Shown here in pieces: positions 20,856 through 31,866 of a stretch of 64,000 nucleotides of DNA. The position numbers were made by a program, and so were the translations under genes. Source of the DNA: Branchiostoma floridae (lineage: Eukaryota; Chordata; Leptocardii; Amphioxiformes; Branchiostomatidae); contig NC_049981.1 of assembly GCF_000003815.2 (NCBI RefSeq), positions 7,990,581-8,054,580 on the forward strand, given 5' to 3'. Each line of letters starts with the position of its first letter. Within the stretch, counting starts at the first letter, position 1. The notes beneath the pieces were generated by a model, which searched no databases, was not told where the DNA came from, and worked only from the letters and a program-made list of their open reading frames with translations.

Positions 20856-23400
20856 GTTCCCAAGCCATAGACTATATTTTGGGAACCAGGGAGACTTGTG
20901 CTTCCAGCAGAGTTGTGTAGAGCAGGAGAAAGGTCTGTTGTTGGTGGTAATAATGTGATGTGTAGGTTGGCATACACAGTGATACTAACTTCATTTTTGG
21001 CCTTTACAAACCAAATTTTGAAGAGCTTAAGTGAAGACGTACATGCTATTATTCCTAAAAAATATCAAAATTGAGGATTGATCTTTCTTACACATGAATA
21101 TAGAATGAATAAGGGTAGAATTTGGCTTCTAAGATGATCACATTTTTGTTTTTTAACTTCTGTTTTGAAGAAAAATGTTCCAGTATTCCAGAAAAATTTA
21201 GATGTACTAGTATATATGTACTATGTGTGTGTGAGTGTACATACATGCACACATACATACATACATGTATACATATATATTCACTTTCTGCATCACTGTG
21301 TGTCAACATTATTTATATTTTACACATAGCATTGTTACCCTACTGGACAGTCAATTTTTCTCCTGATCCACTGATTTTGCATTGTAAGTTCCAGTCTCTC
21401 TGTATTTTAATGGTACTCTCGAGCACCAACTACTCTGAGTGGGTTGTTCCACACTTTTTAAAGATTTTATATAAAACCAAGAATGTTATATATGATGTTC
21501 TTGATGAAACTTATCTTTTATAGCATGTGTGAATTGAAAGCCAGTTGGTAACTGTTGGTTGCTCTATAATTATAATGTATGTCTGTTGCTGTTTTTGTTT
21601 TCTCCAAGAATGTGTAATGTGTTGTGTTAAATGGAAGATATCTGTACCTCATGTGGTCCTGTATGTTTCCCAAGGAAACTTTCAAAGCACAATTAGCAAG
21701 TTAAAAAATGCAGATGGAATCTTGCTGTGTCTTTTGTTGTACAATTGTGTTGAATTCCAGTAATTTTTATCTTTATTTGATAACCAATTGTTTGACAGGA
21801 TGGAACAGTATACAATTCAAATGTAATTTCTCTGATATAACGACGTAAGAAGTCTTCCCTTACAAATAAACCATATTCTTTTGAAGTCCTCATCGAACCT
21901 TGGCTTTGTCATTAAATGGTCAAAAGCTTATAGTCAGAAATGGTCATGGCAATTTGCATGTTCGTGTGCCTCCTTTCATCCAGAGCGTAAGTTTGTCAAA
22001 CTGTGCACTATGTACGTGTACAAGTAGAAGTCTTCTGATGCCACCAACAGTGTTGTATAAAAGGGTTTGGTACTCATTTTGGCCGGATTTATATACAGCA
22101 AAAATTATGTACTTGCAAATTGTCAATGTCTCCTTTTCAACAGTTACAAATATAGTCTAGATGGTAGGCTGAAGGAACAGGGACAGTTGTACATGAATGG
22201 TGTCAAAAATATGATGAAGCCTCATAGTACATGTACTATGCTAAAATTACAATTAAGTCTCTTCGATACCCAAGATCTGAAATTGGTGTCTTTCACTTGT
22301 ACCTGTACTGACAATGATCTGAGGCTGATTCCCATCATTTTCCTGTTAGCCCTCTTCCTTTGTGAGAAGAAAGTCAGCATCATAATTATGTACTTTGCAT
22401 GCTCAAGGAGGTCAATGCATCTTGAACTGTAATCAACCTGGAACATGGAGTTTTATACCAGTCCAATTCTATGTGTAATAACCTGAGTACTTGCAGAAAG
22501 TGGCATGCTTTGGGTTAGGATGGATTGTAGCTATAGACTGATTTCAGATCTTAGCATCCTTTGTGGCCTTCCGTCAGCAATGGCATTTATTGTTTTGGGG
22601 AGCACTGATTCCCAATTTTCAGAGCCAGGATCTAATGCTGAGGTCTTTTCTGGGCTTGCTGGAAATCATGGATCAGTAATAACCCCAACAATAAATGTCA
22701 GCACTGGTGGAAGGCTGTGAAGGAGGCTATGGCTATCAGATGTTGCCTTTCCTACTGCATCTGAAAGTCTGATACTTTTCATCTTGACTCATGAGCCCTC
22801 ATAGCAAATGAAAAATATGGCTGTTTGAGTCCAGCTTGTTTCAAGATGTGATCTACCACTTGTGCATTTCAGCCTCAATGGAACATTCCAAAGATAGTTT
22901 TACTCATCCCTCAAGCCAAATTAGAAAGATGTATTTATACTGCCTCCAGATCTTTGTTTTTAGCTAACAGTCTTTGGAAGAATGTTTTTGCCAAGAGTCA
23001 TTGGAAAAATCTTTGAAAGAAATACATGTACATTTATATGTTTAATTGCCATGATAGTTTGTCAAAACAATTTGAATGAAGGTAAAAATAAGCTCATCCT
23101 ACTACTTCGGAAGAAAACATTTCCTTCTTTTAAACCACATTGTCTGCCATGGAAGTTTTAAAAAATTGTACTATTGGGTTGAACTCTGGTATGTGTTTTA
23201 GACATGACTGATGCTTTGGCTGATGTTTATGTATACACATTCTCAATTTTTGTTCGAGTGTTATCATAGAAATGATACTTTATAAATTTATCATCATCAT
23301 TTGAAAATTATGCAATGCTTAGATATGTGAATATGAGTATTAATGTCAGATTTTAAATGGAACGAATGACTAAAATGATTTAAATAAAGTTGTGATGACA
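20856..23400 (+). other. Probable ZFAND4 3'UTR and downstream DNA
   Basis: No coding exon follows the TGA. Candidate polyadenylation signals are AATAAA at 21865-21870 and 23383-23388; the second is followed by a GT-rich stretch (gttgtgatgacatttt). The DNA is AT-rich with no inverted-repeat element seen, consistent with a long 3'UTR. The actual end cannot be fixed from sequence alone. Confidence 0.4.
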
Positions 23401-24600
23401 TTTTCAATATGCATGTATTCCTGTAACATTAAACTGAATACTAAGTTTTGTTACACAGAAAGTGCACTGCAACAACTAGAACTAGCTACTACCCAAATGT
23501 CAAGACCGTATCATGTTCGGGACAAGAAATACATTGAAAAAAGTGCTATGATAGAATATTCTCATTGATTATGCAACACCCATGACAGGATTTATTCATG
23601 TTTTTTTAATATTTTGTGGCTTGTACCCTGAACTTAAACATATTCAATTTTGTTTTCATATTCCTCTTGTGCACCCTACTATATTTTTTCAACGTCGAAG
23701 CTAGTCACCCTGTGGCCCTTAATAGATTTCACTTAGGCCGAAAACTTTTCTGATACCTTCTGGTCGCGAATTACGTTGATTTGGGGCTGCCAATGCAAGG
23801 ACGTTATATGAGATGTCCCTGGCCAATGCTACAAAGACTAAAAAGAAGCCTGTGGTAATAAAAATGTTTTTACCATGGTGATGACGTTCTCTGAATAGAG
23901 ATGAGTATAAGAAATCTCAAACTGGGAATTGACTGGAAGTTCCTGTAAGTCCTGTAAGGAGGTTTTTCTCTGCTAGTCATAAAGATTGTACTCACCACAA
24001 ACGGATTCTAATATAACTTGAGGATGTATTAAAATTATAGTCTCAAGATGCCAGTCTGTTTGTCGATCTTTCTACTATTTACCACTAGAATATTTTAATA
24101 TTATTTATGTCATACTTGGGCCCTGATAACGTTCCATACATGAATTAACAGTGTAAAATAAAAAGCCAGATAAAAACGCCTAAATAATTGTCAAAAACAG
24201 CCGGAACCTAACGTCTGCTTGGAGAGTACCCAACACTGGCTCCCTGACTGGAATTCCAAATATTCCTCTGGACCAGATTCCTGTGGACACATTCCTGCAG
24301 AATTCTTGTAGACTTCACACAATTATACCATCAGGCTCGCCCCTGAGCCGTCGCCAATAAAGGACTAGCTAACGTTATGTAAGACATGTAATGTTACACC
24401 TTTTGAAGTTTTGAAAGAGGAAGCAAAGAGGGCATGCAGGTCTTCACAAATGCACGCACACGATTTGACACTTAACAAGCCACGTATCATGTGCCCACAC
24501 ACATGCACGCGTGCACTAGCAGGTGTATTTAGTAGTTTACAGATCCCCCTTTACAGTGATACACACATGCACACAAAAAGTAAAATGGTGTCGTCCAAAT
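23401..24600. other. Intergenic DNA, no gene seen
   Basis: AT-rich spacer between the ZFAND4 3' end and the SR-protein promoter. No exon, no clear repeat and no structured RNA was recognised. Confidence 0.4.
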
Positions 24601-24741
24601 GACAGATTTTCCCGCCACATCCCACAATTCCCTGCGTGCCGCCGCCATCTTGTACACAGCAAGACGTTCGAAGTTCGCGTGAACTCGAGGTACGGCTGTG
24701 CCAATAAACCTTTTCCTAACGCCCTGACTTCATATTACAAG
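24601..24741 (+). promoter_or_regulatory. Likely start region and 5'UTR exon of the SR-protein gene
   Basis: GCCGCCATCTTG at 24641-24652 is a strong YY1-type motif of the sort found just downstream of transcription starts. It is followed by a stretch without a long frame and a consensus donor ACAAG|gtgaga at 24741. Splicing from there to the acceptor ctgtttccag at 26150 would remove 1.4 kb and place the exon 8 nt upstream of the SR-protein ATG. The pairing is inferred. Confidence 0.5.
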
Positions 24742-26158
24742 GTGAGAGACACACTTAATATCCTTTGTTAGTGCTACTGGTACGGCTCTGAGAGACATTG
24801 TTTTCTTTAGCGACCTAAATACGCCTTATATTGATATACTACACCGGCATGTTCGATTTGAGTTTAGGTTCATCATACCTGAAGATTTTCTAGGTGTAAC
24901 GTTAGAGTGTACTTTTTCACAGCATCGACAATACAGTATTTTGTTTTATAGGAGGTAGTTGGTGGACATTTTCAGGCACCTTTGTGTTTAGATTTATCGT
25001 AATTGTAGTAGAAAATTTGAGAATCCCTCCCAGCACAGACATGACCTACAACTTACAGTACAAGAGGGCCTGCATGGATGGTAGTGAATATTTTACAGAT
25101 AGATTATTTTTGTTGGCGTTTGGTGACTATGTGATGCTGGTTCACGACGGCGTAGCCACACCTATATTAAAGATACGAAGAGCTAAATACCTTGAGAGAC
25201 TTTTGACTCGATTCTGAACCATGTGTTATCCAGCACCAAGAGACCACGTCTAGCGAAATATAATAGACGATAAACAAGGACAGCAACAACAACATCTTGA
25301 GCACAATTTAAAGAACTCACCGCACTTATCAAAAAGAGTAGGGGCCTTCCCGGTGTGACTGTGAGTTGATCAAATAAATCTGTCCGGATATGCAGCTTGA
25401 ATATTTTCATATATTTAATTTTTCAAATATTTAATTTATGAGGAAACTCTAAGATGGCCTTCTCTACTACGATAAAAGAGTCCCACTCTGGACTTGTGCC
25501 TCTTGGATAGAGAGGATGATCAAGAAGACAATTTATGATAAAAAAAACCTTATTTGCATAATCAAATGGAAAGATTTATAAATACTTCACTCAAAAAGTG
25601 AAGGTATGAGGTCGTGGAACACTAGTTGCATTTAAGATCGCAGGGAAATTTGCAGTGGTTTTAAGTTCTTGGCAGCCAGTCGGAAACCACACATTGACTC
25701 TGGTCCTACAGACGGACATAGCAGTCGATTTGGCAGTGCTTTCGTGATTATCACCTGTCAGTGTCATTGATCCAACCGTATCTACCCTCTTGATAAGAAG
25801 CACAATACTGAGTACTTTATTACCATCATAAAGTCAAAGTGCACAGTACGCTGTAACGTCGTAATACTTGTATACAGTAACTATGCCGTTTCTTTTGTGT
25901 GGATATTTTGGCAATAGAGGTCCCAGAGTTTGTAACTTTAAGGGTAACTAATAATATAGACAGGAAATATAGATTAAGGTGAAACTCGGCCCCTTCGTCC
26001 GTGGTGATGCGGTGCAACTGGGTAACTTGGCGTTATTGCACACTCCAGACAATTGCACAAAATACACTGGCGAATTGGGTGTGCATTTATAAGCGGCTTC
26101 AACTGTAGTAGAATTCTAGTTGTTATTTTTTTTACCTCTTCTGTTTCCAGTTTTCGTC

Positions 26159-26947
26159 ATGGGTACCCGTGTCTACATTGGTCGCCTTCCATACTCAGCA
26201 CGTGAGAAAGACGTGGAAAGGTTCTTCCGTGGGTACGGCCGAATCCGGGAGATCAACTTGAAGAATGGGTTTGGCTTTGTGGAATTTGATGATTATCGGG
26301 ATGCAGATGATGCGGTGTATGAGCTGAATGGCAAGGAAGTTCTCGGTGAGCGTGTCGTCATCGAGCACGCGAGAGGTCCCACAAGGCGTGATTATGGGTA
26401 CGGAGGCTATTACGGCGGTGGACACGGTCGCAGTCGGTCTGGCCGAGACAAGTATGGTCCACCGATCCGCACGGATTATCGTGTCGTCGTAGAGAACCTT
26501 TCCAGTCGCGTCAGCTGGCAGGATCTGAAGGATTTCATGCGCCAGGCAGGGGAGGTCACATACGGAGATGCCCACAAGCACAGGAAGAATGAGGGAGTTG
26601 TAGAGTTCCGCACAAGAGATGATATGAAGAAGGCCCTCCACACACTGGATGGTGCAGAGATAAATGGTAGGAAGATCAAGCTGAGGGAGGATAGGCGATA
26701 CTCGCGTAGCCGGTCCCGCAGTCACTCCAGGCGACGCAGTAGGTCTCGTTCTGGCTCCCGAAGTCGCTCCAGGTCCCGCAGCCGCAGCAAGTCTCTGTCC
26801 AGATCACGCTCCAAATCCCGCTCACGGTCCAAGTCCAAATCCCGCTCCAAATCCACGTCAAGGTCACCTTCTGCAGATAACAAAGAGAAAGAAGAGCAGC
26901 AGGACCAAGAGCAAGAAAATGACAAGGAGGCAGACCAGGAAGACTGA
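26159..26947 (+). CDS. SR splicing factor of the SRSF4/5/6 group
   Basis: A 262-residue protein in one exon. RRM1 spans about residues 4-74 with RNP2 (VYIGRL) and RNP1 (NGFGFVEF). A glycine-rich hinge ([13 protein letters not shown]) follows, then a pseudo-RRM at about 105-180 with the diagnostic [15 protein letters not shown]. An RS domain follows from about 185, with long runs of RS/SR. An acidic end ([19 protein letters not shown]) closes it. The SWQDLKD signature marks two-RRM SR proteins; the rest fits SRSF4/5/6 (human SRSF5 272, SRSF6 344 residues). These bind exonic enhancers in the nucleus. The ATG at 26159 lies 8 nt after an excellent acceptor (cctcttctgtttccag), so a 5'UTR intron is likely. 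Unlike vertebrate genes, the coding part has no introns. Confidence 0.95.
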   Translation: MGTRVYIGRLPYSAREKDVERFFRGYGRIREINLKNGFGFVEFDDYRDADDAVYELNGKEVLGERVVIEHARGPTRRDYGYGGYYGGGHGRSRSGRDKYGPPIRTDYRVVVENLSSRVSWQDLKDFMRQAGEVTYGDAHKHRKNEGVVEFRTRDDMKKALHTLDGAEINGRKIKLREDRRYSRSRSRSHSRRRSRSRSGSRSRSRSRSRSKSLSRSRSKSRSRSKSKSRSKSTSRSPSADNKEKEEQQDQEQENDKEADQED

Positions 26948-27205
26948 GTAGAACTCTCCTAAGTGTCAGACAAAGGAGAAGGGCTTGATGATTGATGCTA
27001 TATGAGAACTCCAGAATTCATGAAGGTACAGTATGAAGTTGTGTTTTGGTACACGTACATTGTAGGTGTAAGCACAGTTAACCCTCATAAACAGTTGTTT
27101 ACTCTATAATCATACAGTGATGTAATCAAGATAAGTATACAGTCATATTTACTGACACCAAGAACTGAAATTATTCTATGTTGATGTGTGCAGCATCTTG
27201 CAACC
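26948..27205 (+). other. SR-protein 3'UTR start
   Basis: Non-coding sequence directly after TGA 26945-26947. No strong AATAAA was seen before the Harbinger MITE at 27209; the only nearby AATAAA-like hexamer (near 27549) lies in the MITE's right inverted repeat, so the MITE might supply the polyadenylation signal. Confidence 0.35.
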
Positions 27206-27208
27206 TTA

Positions 27209-27566
27209 GGCCACACCAATTTTATTTGTTGTTTCTCGGATTTTTTTCAGAAAAAAATTGGGTTGGTCAGTCGGGAAAAAAATTTTTAAAATTTTTTGCA
27301 AAAGTCGGGGGTAGGAGAGATCGGACAGGAAAACCTAAACTTTCAACATTTAGGGTGTCCCTGGTAGCAAAGTCCAAAGTTTGAAGAAAAATGATAAATA
27401 GACACGTACAGCTACTGGAATTTGAGGCCCATAGTTAATTTCAGAAAAGAGAGGCAGTGAAATTTTGTCAACACGAGGTGTGGCCATCAATTTGAAAAGT
27501 TTTTTTTTTAATCGGAAAAAACAGGGTCAGGAAATCCGAGAAAGAACAAATAAAATTGGTGTGGCC
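27209..27566. mobile_element. PIF/Harbinger-type MITE with TTA duplication
   Basis: The left end GGCCACACCAATTTTATTTG is matched at the right by its complement, and similarity continues inward to tttctcggattt (about 34 bp in all). Both ends are flanked by TTA (27206-27208 and 27567-27569). A 3-bp TWA duplication with GG-starting ends is typical of PIF/Harbinger. Internal homopolymer A and T runs, no transposase, 358 bp. Confidence 0.88.
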
Positions 27567-27569
27567 TTA

Positions 27570-29450
27570 CATTAACATAAACAGCATTACAGTGTCTTCA
27601 CACCTGCGCTGAACTACACCTATGTTTGTGCAGCTTGCCCATATACAGACCTGGTGATTTATAAAATATTTGCTTTGTGATGTACTATCAAAGTTACATG
27701 TCATGCAAAACAAGGCTTTCAAGGAGTAACATAATCATTGTGGCCATGTTATGAATGTACTGAATATTTCCCTCCTTTCAAAACTATAACGTTCTTGGAT
27801 CCCATGTTTCGAATGATATAACTGTTTCTTTATGATCAATGATTTCATTTGCTTACATGAAATAGAATTTGTAGACCAGGATATTCATCATAGGGAAGAG
27901 GGAGATAAAAAGTAAGTTAAGTCTTGGTTAATATTAGACGAAAAAAACGGTTGAACTTAAGTACACTGACAAGAAAGGTGGGTACTGTGTACAATGTAAC
28001 TGTTGTATCTTGAAGTTCTTCTTGACAATAGGTTATTTGCCATGGTTCAAAATGTTACATAGTTGAACTTAATTTTGTTTGGGGCAACTTATTTGCAAAC
28101 TCATGCAGCACGGTGAGCCACTAACTCAGTAACTGCAGTCCAAGGGCTGAATGGTGACGATGAAGGATACAAAGAACTTACCATTTTCTTTCTTTCTTAC
28201 TTGTAGTTTTGCAGACACATACAATGTGGTAGCGAAAGGTGTGTTTGTTCAATGTAAGGCATTGATACTCCAGCAGGTGTCTCTCAGACATGTTTCTTAC
28301 CTTGATGGTCCCCATTTGTATGAATGAATGCATGATACACAGGGCTGTAAATACCATGTGCATGATATTATGCAAGTTTGTGCATGTGAAATTAGAGTGG
28401 TGCAGTGCAGTGCACATACAGAAGACTAGACCAGACTTGCACTGATGGAAGTTGCCTTCATTGATACTTACCACCAGTAGAAATGCAACCCCGTTTAATC
28501 ATATAAATTTTCACTAGAAATGAAGGATGGGTATTAAAATATGACACATTGAGCAAGCAACATTTTGAATCTCTTGTTGACTTGTATTCAACATTTCAAC
28601 CCCTTTTGCAACACTTTTTTCTGGCCTTGAACAAAGCAGTCAGAGCTTTCGAAAACAAATCTTGGGTAGTCAAAATTGCAGATGAGAGTTGAAATATGAA
28701 AGTGTGAGTTGAAACTAATGTTTTCTACCAAAGCGCTAGGGTGTGTTATTATTAGCTATTTTCTTTTGTTGGATCTTTTGTTGTGCAAAACACTCTAGTA
28801 AGCTGCAATTGTGAATTATCTTTTTTTGATAGAAAAAAGCCTAGGTGATTAAAGTGTTTATATTTTTGTTGTATTAGATATTGCAAAAAGAGTAAGGCAC
28901 TCAAAAGCTTGAAAGTAATTATGCAGATTAGTTCATATGGTACCTTTTAAATATGTGTACTTTCCATATATGTACTTTACTTGATGTATAATTCTTAACA
29001 TTTGATACAGTGATGACACCATAATGACAGAGATGATTCAGGCCTAATTTAAGCTTTTTGTGTTGAGTGTATATTTAGGATTTTCCACATCTTTAACATG
29101 GTTTTGTCCTTTGTGACAAATTGTCACAATGTTTGATTTTTTTCTGCCTAACAAGTGCTCTGTTGTAAACTTGGGCACTCCACATGAAGAATTATTTGAA
29201 TTTAGAATAGGCATTGATAGCCAAAGGAAGGAAAGAAGATAGCACCATGGATATGGTAGTTTTCTATCTGTTATAAACATAGTGACTTGCATTTATCCCA
29301 GTCTCTTGTGTGTTGTTAACCCATCGACTGCTTAAGGATTGTATAAAGATATAGAATTAATCCTCAGCAGCTAAAAGTAATCAAGATTTCTGTCATACCA
29401 CAGGTGAATTGGGCTGTATGAGTCTACCTTGTATTTTGAAGGAAAAGAAG
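27570..29450. other. Spacer between convergent genes
   Basis: AT-rich, with no exon supported on either strand. It separates the SR-protein gene (plus) from the possible last exon of the cadherin gene (minus), so any 3'UTRs of both would lie here. Confidence 0.4.
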
Positions 29451-29820
29451 CTACATGGTCAATAAAAGTTCACCACTGTGCAAGTAGTATGGTGACGTGA
29501 TGTTTTGCATGAGTTTATGAATATTAACATTGCTGTTGTTAACCTCTGCCCAGGTGATGGATGGGCGTGTCCCTCCTGACCCCCTGACCCGCCTTCTTTG
29601 AGGGACGATTGACTGAGATGCTCCCCTTGTCCTTTCCGAGGGACGAAAAAGAGGGATGTCTCCCATAGATGCTATGAAGGGGACGTTGAGGGCTGTCCTA
29701 GATGACCTAAAGTGTGAGGCGATCCCTGATGCTTCAGTGTCAGATGACCCCCTGTCATGAAGTGATGACAACATCTTTCCAAAAGTTCCCTTAGATGGAC
29801 GATTCAGGAATGCAGGCCCT
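29451..29820 (-). CDS. Candidate terminal cadherin exon, Ser/Arg-rich tail (alternative c)
   Basis: An acceptor-like ttcgcgtccag sits just before 29820. Entering there in the phase left by exon 35935-36120 gives 122 further residues to a TAG at 29451. They begin KGPAFLNRPSKGTFGKM and include SSLHDRGSSDTEAS, MGDIPLFRPSERTRGASQ and RRRVRGSGGTRPSITW. Codon use looks coding at least to about 29543, where a donor-like GCAGAG|gttaac also lies. Serine clusters near arginine suggest a phosphorylated cytoplasmic tail. It sits 6.1 kb beyond the previous exon. It could instead be part of an unrelated gene. Confidence 0.4.
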
Positions 29821-29881
29821 CTGGACGCGAACTGTCCAGCAATAATTTGTCAGGTGAAAGTAATTGGGTGTATTTGACAAG

Positions 29882-30039
29882 CAGGGCTCAAAATACTCAC
29901 CCACTTGACATATTGTGAATTGCCTGAGCACTGATGCAACACAACTGCTACAGATAATATCTTGATCTTAAATTTTTACTCAACATTAGTGCTGTAGTAT
30001 CTGTACGTTATTGGATATGGGTGAGTATTTTGAGCCATG
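29882..30039. mobile_element. Short MITE with CAGGGCTCAAAATAC ends
   Basis: The left end cagggctcaaaatactcacc is matched by the inverted right end gggtgagtattttgagccatg. It is 158 bp and non-coding. The ends resemble those of the elements at 12256 and 50309, so all three may have been mobilised by the same hAT-like source. No clear 8-bp duplication. Confidence 0.75.
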
Positions 30040-30269
30040 TCAAGTAACAACTCAATGCCAATAGATTGCGCACCCTTGACCTGAGACAGACAAGCATGTA
30101 AAACCAGTCCGGTTGTTGCATTTGATTGAAAAGGCCACATATTGTTTCATGCCCACTTACTTTGCATGCTGTCCTCCATTAGGAAATATCCATGTCCAAA
30201 TTGCCTTAAACATCATTCATGGGAAAGTTCAATCAAACCTCAGATGCATTGATAACCTTCAGCCTGTTA

Positions 30270-30560
30270 AGGTCCAAGGTTGGACAAGTCCACTAGCCCG
30301 ATTGTCCCGGACAAGTGAAAGTGTACATTGGGCAAGTGAATGTCCTTCCCCACTTGTCCGATCGGGCAAGTAAGATTTTACCATGAGATTTTGATATACT
30401 TATTGCTTATGGCAGTTAACGCATCAAGCATTGGTCAACACAGAAAAAATAGAGCCAATAATGAAAGAATTCCATTGTTGCATGTCAAAATACTTATTGA
30501 AAAATGTTAGTTAAATTTTGGGGCAAGCAGAAAGCTGGTTCGGGCAAGTAAATTTTAGAA
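30270..30560. repeat. Inverted short repeat rich in acaagt and gggcaagt
   Basis: The phrases ggttggacaagtccactagc, gattgtcccggacaagtg, cacttgtccgatcgggcaag and ggttcgggcaagtaa recur in both orientations, giving a partly self-complementary block. It is probably an old MITE; ends not defined. Confidence 0.4.
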
Positions 30561-30955
30561 AACTTGTTAAACATTGCGGTCGCTATTTCTGTTGTGCATA
30601 ATGGTTCTGAAGTTATCAGACAGCGAGGAGAAAGTTGATACAAGTCATTGTATTGGCCTAAAGCTATGTAGGCAAAATCGATTGCAGCTTTATTTTACAG
30701 GCTCCAAAATAGCCCCTTAAACTTAAAGAAAAAGTTAATGTCAGTACAATGCTGTGTCCCAAAGTTCCAAGATGAATAGTTGAATGCTATAAGCAGTGGC
30801 TTCTGGTGTCTCTATAATTATCTATACATCTTCATGGTTCTCAGAGCATTTCCATTATTCTCTAGGTTTCTTCATGACTCTCTAGGATTTTCATTTTCCA
30901 GATGTCGCTATGAAACTCCAGATTCTTTCATATTTACCTCCATGAAAAATGGAAG

Positions 30956-31493
30956 TACCGTATTTTCCCCCAATAAAGTACGCACCCAATTCAAATACGC
31001 ACCCCTAAGTCTCAGACAGGTCTGTGGGACTGAAAGGTAAAATGGAAAAACGCAAATAAAGTAGGCACCCCTTCTCCACCAACTTTGAACAGACCTTTAA
31101 CACTGGATAAATACAAATTTATCATGTTTTCCCCAGGTTATTTTATGCAAAAACACAGTCAGTTGACACAGTCATTGTCTCTATAAGCTTGTGAATTGCC
31201 TACTGTAACTTATAAAATCACTGAGAATGAACTGGTAGAAGAAATCAGCTAGTACATCTATTAAACTGGAAAAAAAAACAGTTGAACATGTCAAAGTCAC
31301 AAACTCAAATTAAAGGATTGTATGCAAATGGCACTCTTATTTATGTAAATCATGTCACTCAGACAGTCCCCCTTTGGTGAGACAACACCAATGTGTATGT
31401 TTTGAAATCTTGCTTTATTTTACACTTTTTTTACCATTTATCCGTGCAATAACCTCAAATATAGTACTGTATGTACATCAAGAAAATACGGTA
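30956..31493. mobile_element. MITE with TACCGTATTTTC ends
   Basis: Begins taccgtattttcccccaata and ends agaaaatacggta, with internal gtacgcaccc and gtaggcacccc repeats. About 538 bp with no coding capacity. The 12-bp inverted termini are clear; no duplication of flanking bases is obvious. Confidence 0.75.
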
Positions 31494-31604
31494 TTTACAA
31501 GTTTTAACAGACAATCAGGTCCAGCTTCAGGTGACCCCCGTCTTTAAAAACGGCATGACTGTGTGTGTGTGTGTGTTTGCGTGTTTTCTAATATTTATGG
31601 TCAG

Positions 31605-31800
31605 TAGTTGTGGGTATCGGTACAGAAAATCCAGAGTCAGGTCAGAGCATCACCTGAAGCTTGTGAATTGGCAATACTTACAAGAATGGTCCATTTTGCT
31701 ACAAAGTAACCTGTTTGGTGGAGTATTCGACTCCTACTGGGGTTTTAAAATCCTATCTTCATGTACAACGTTAACTGCCTCTGTTTGCAGTTTACCAGAC
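31605..31800 (+). repeat. Dispersed repeat family 1, copy D (partial)
   Basis: Carries gggtatcggtacagaaaatc, tggtccattttgctacaaag, ggtggagtattcgactcc and ttttaaaatcctatcttcatg in the family order; the distal part is missing. Confidence 0.6.
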
Positions 31801-31866
31801 TGCCTGGCCTTTTTACCTTCACCAAGAAGAGTACGATTCGGTAGCGTGTGTATGTATGTTTGTTGA

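Noticed and set aside
21122-21523. 133-codon frame on plus
   Set aside because: Lies in the AT-rich region after the ZFAND4 stop. Low-complexity hydrophobic composition, no splice sites or motif.
26195-26725. 176-codon frame on minus
   Set aside because: Antisense shadow of the SR-protein exon.
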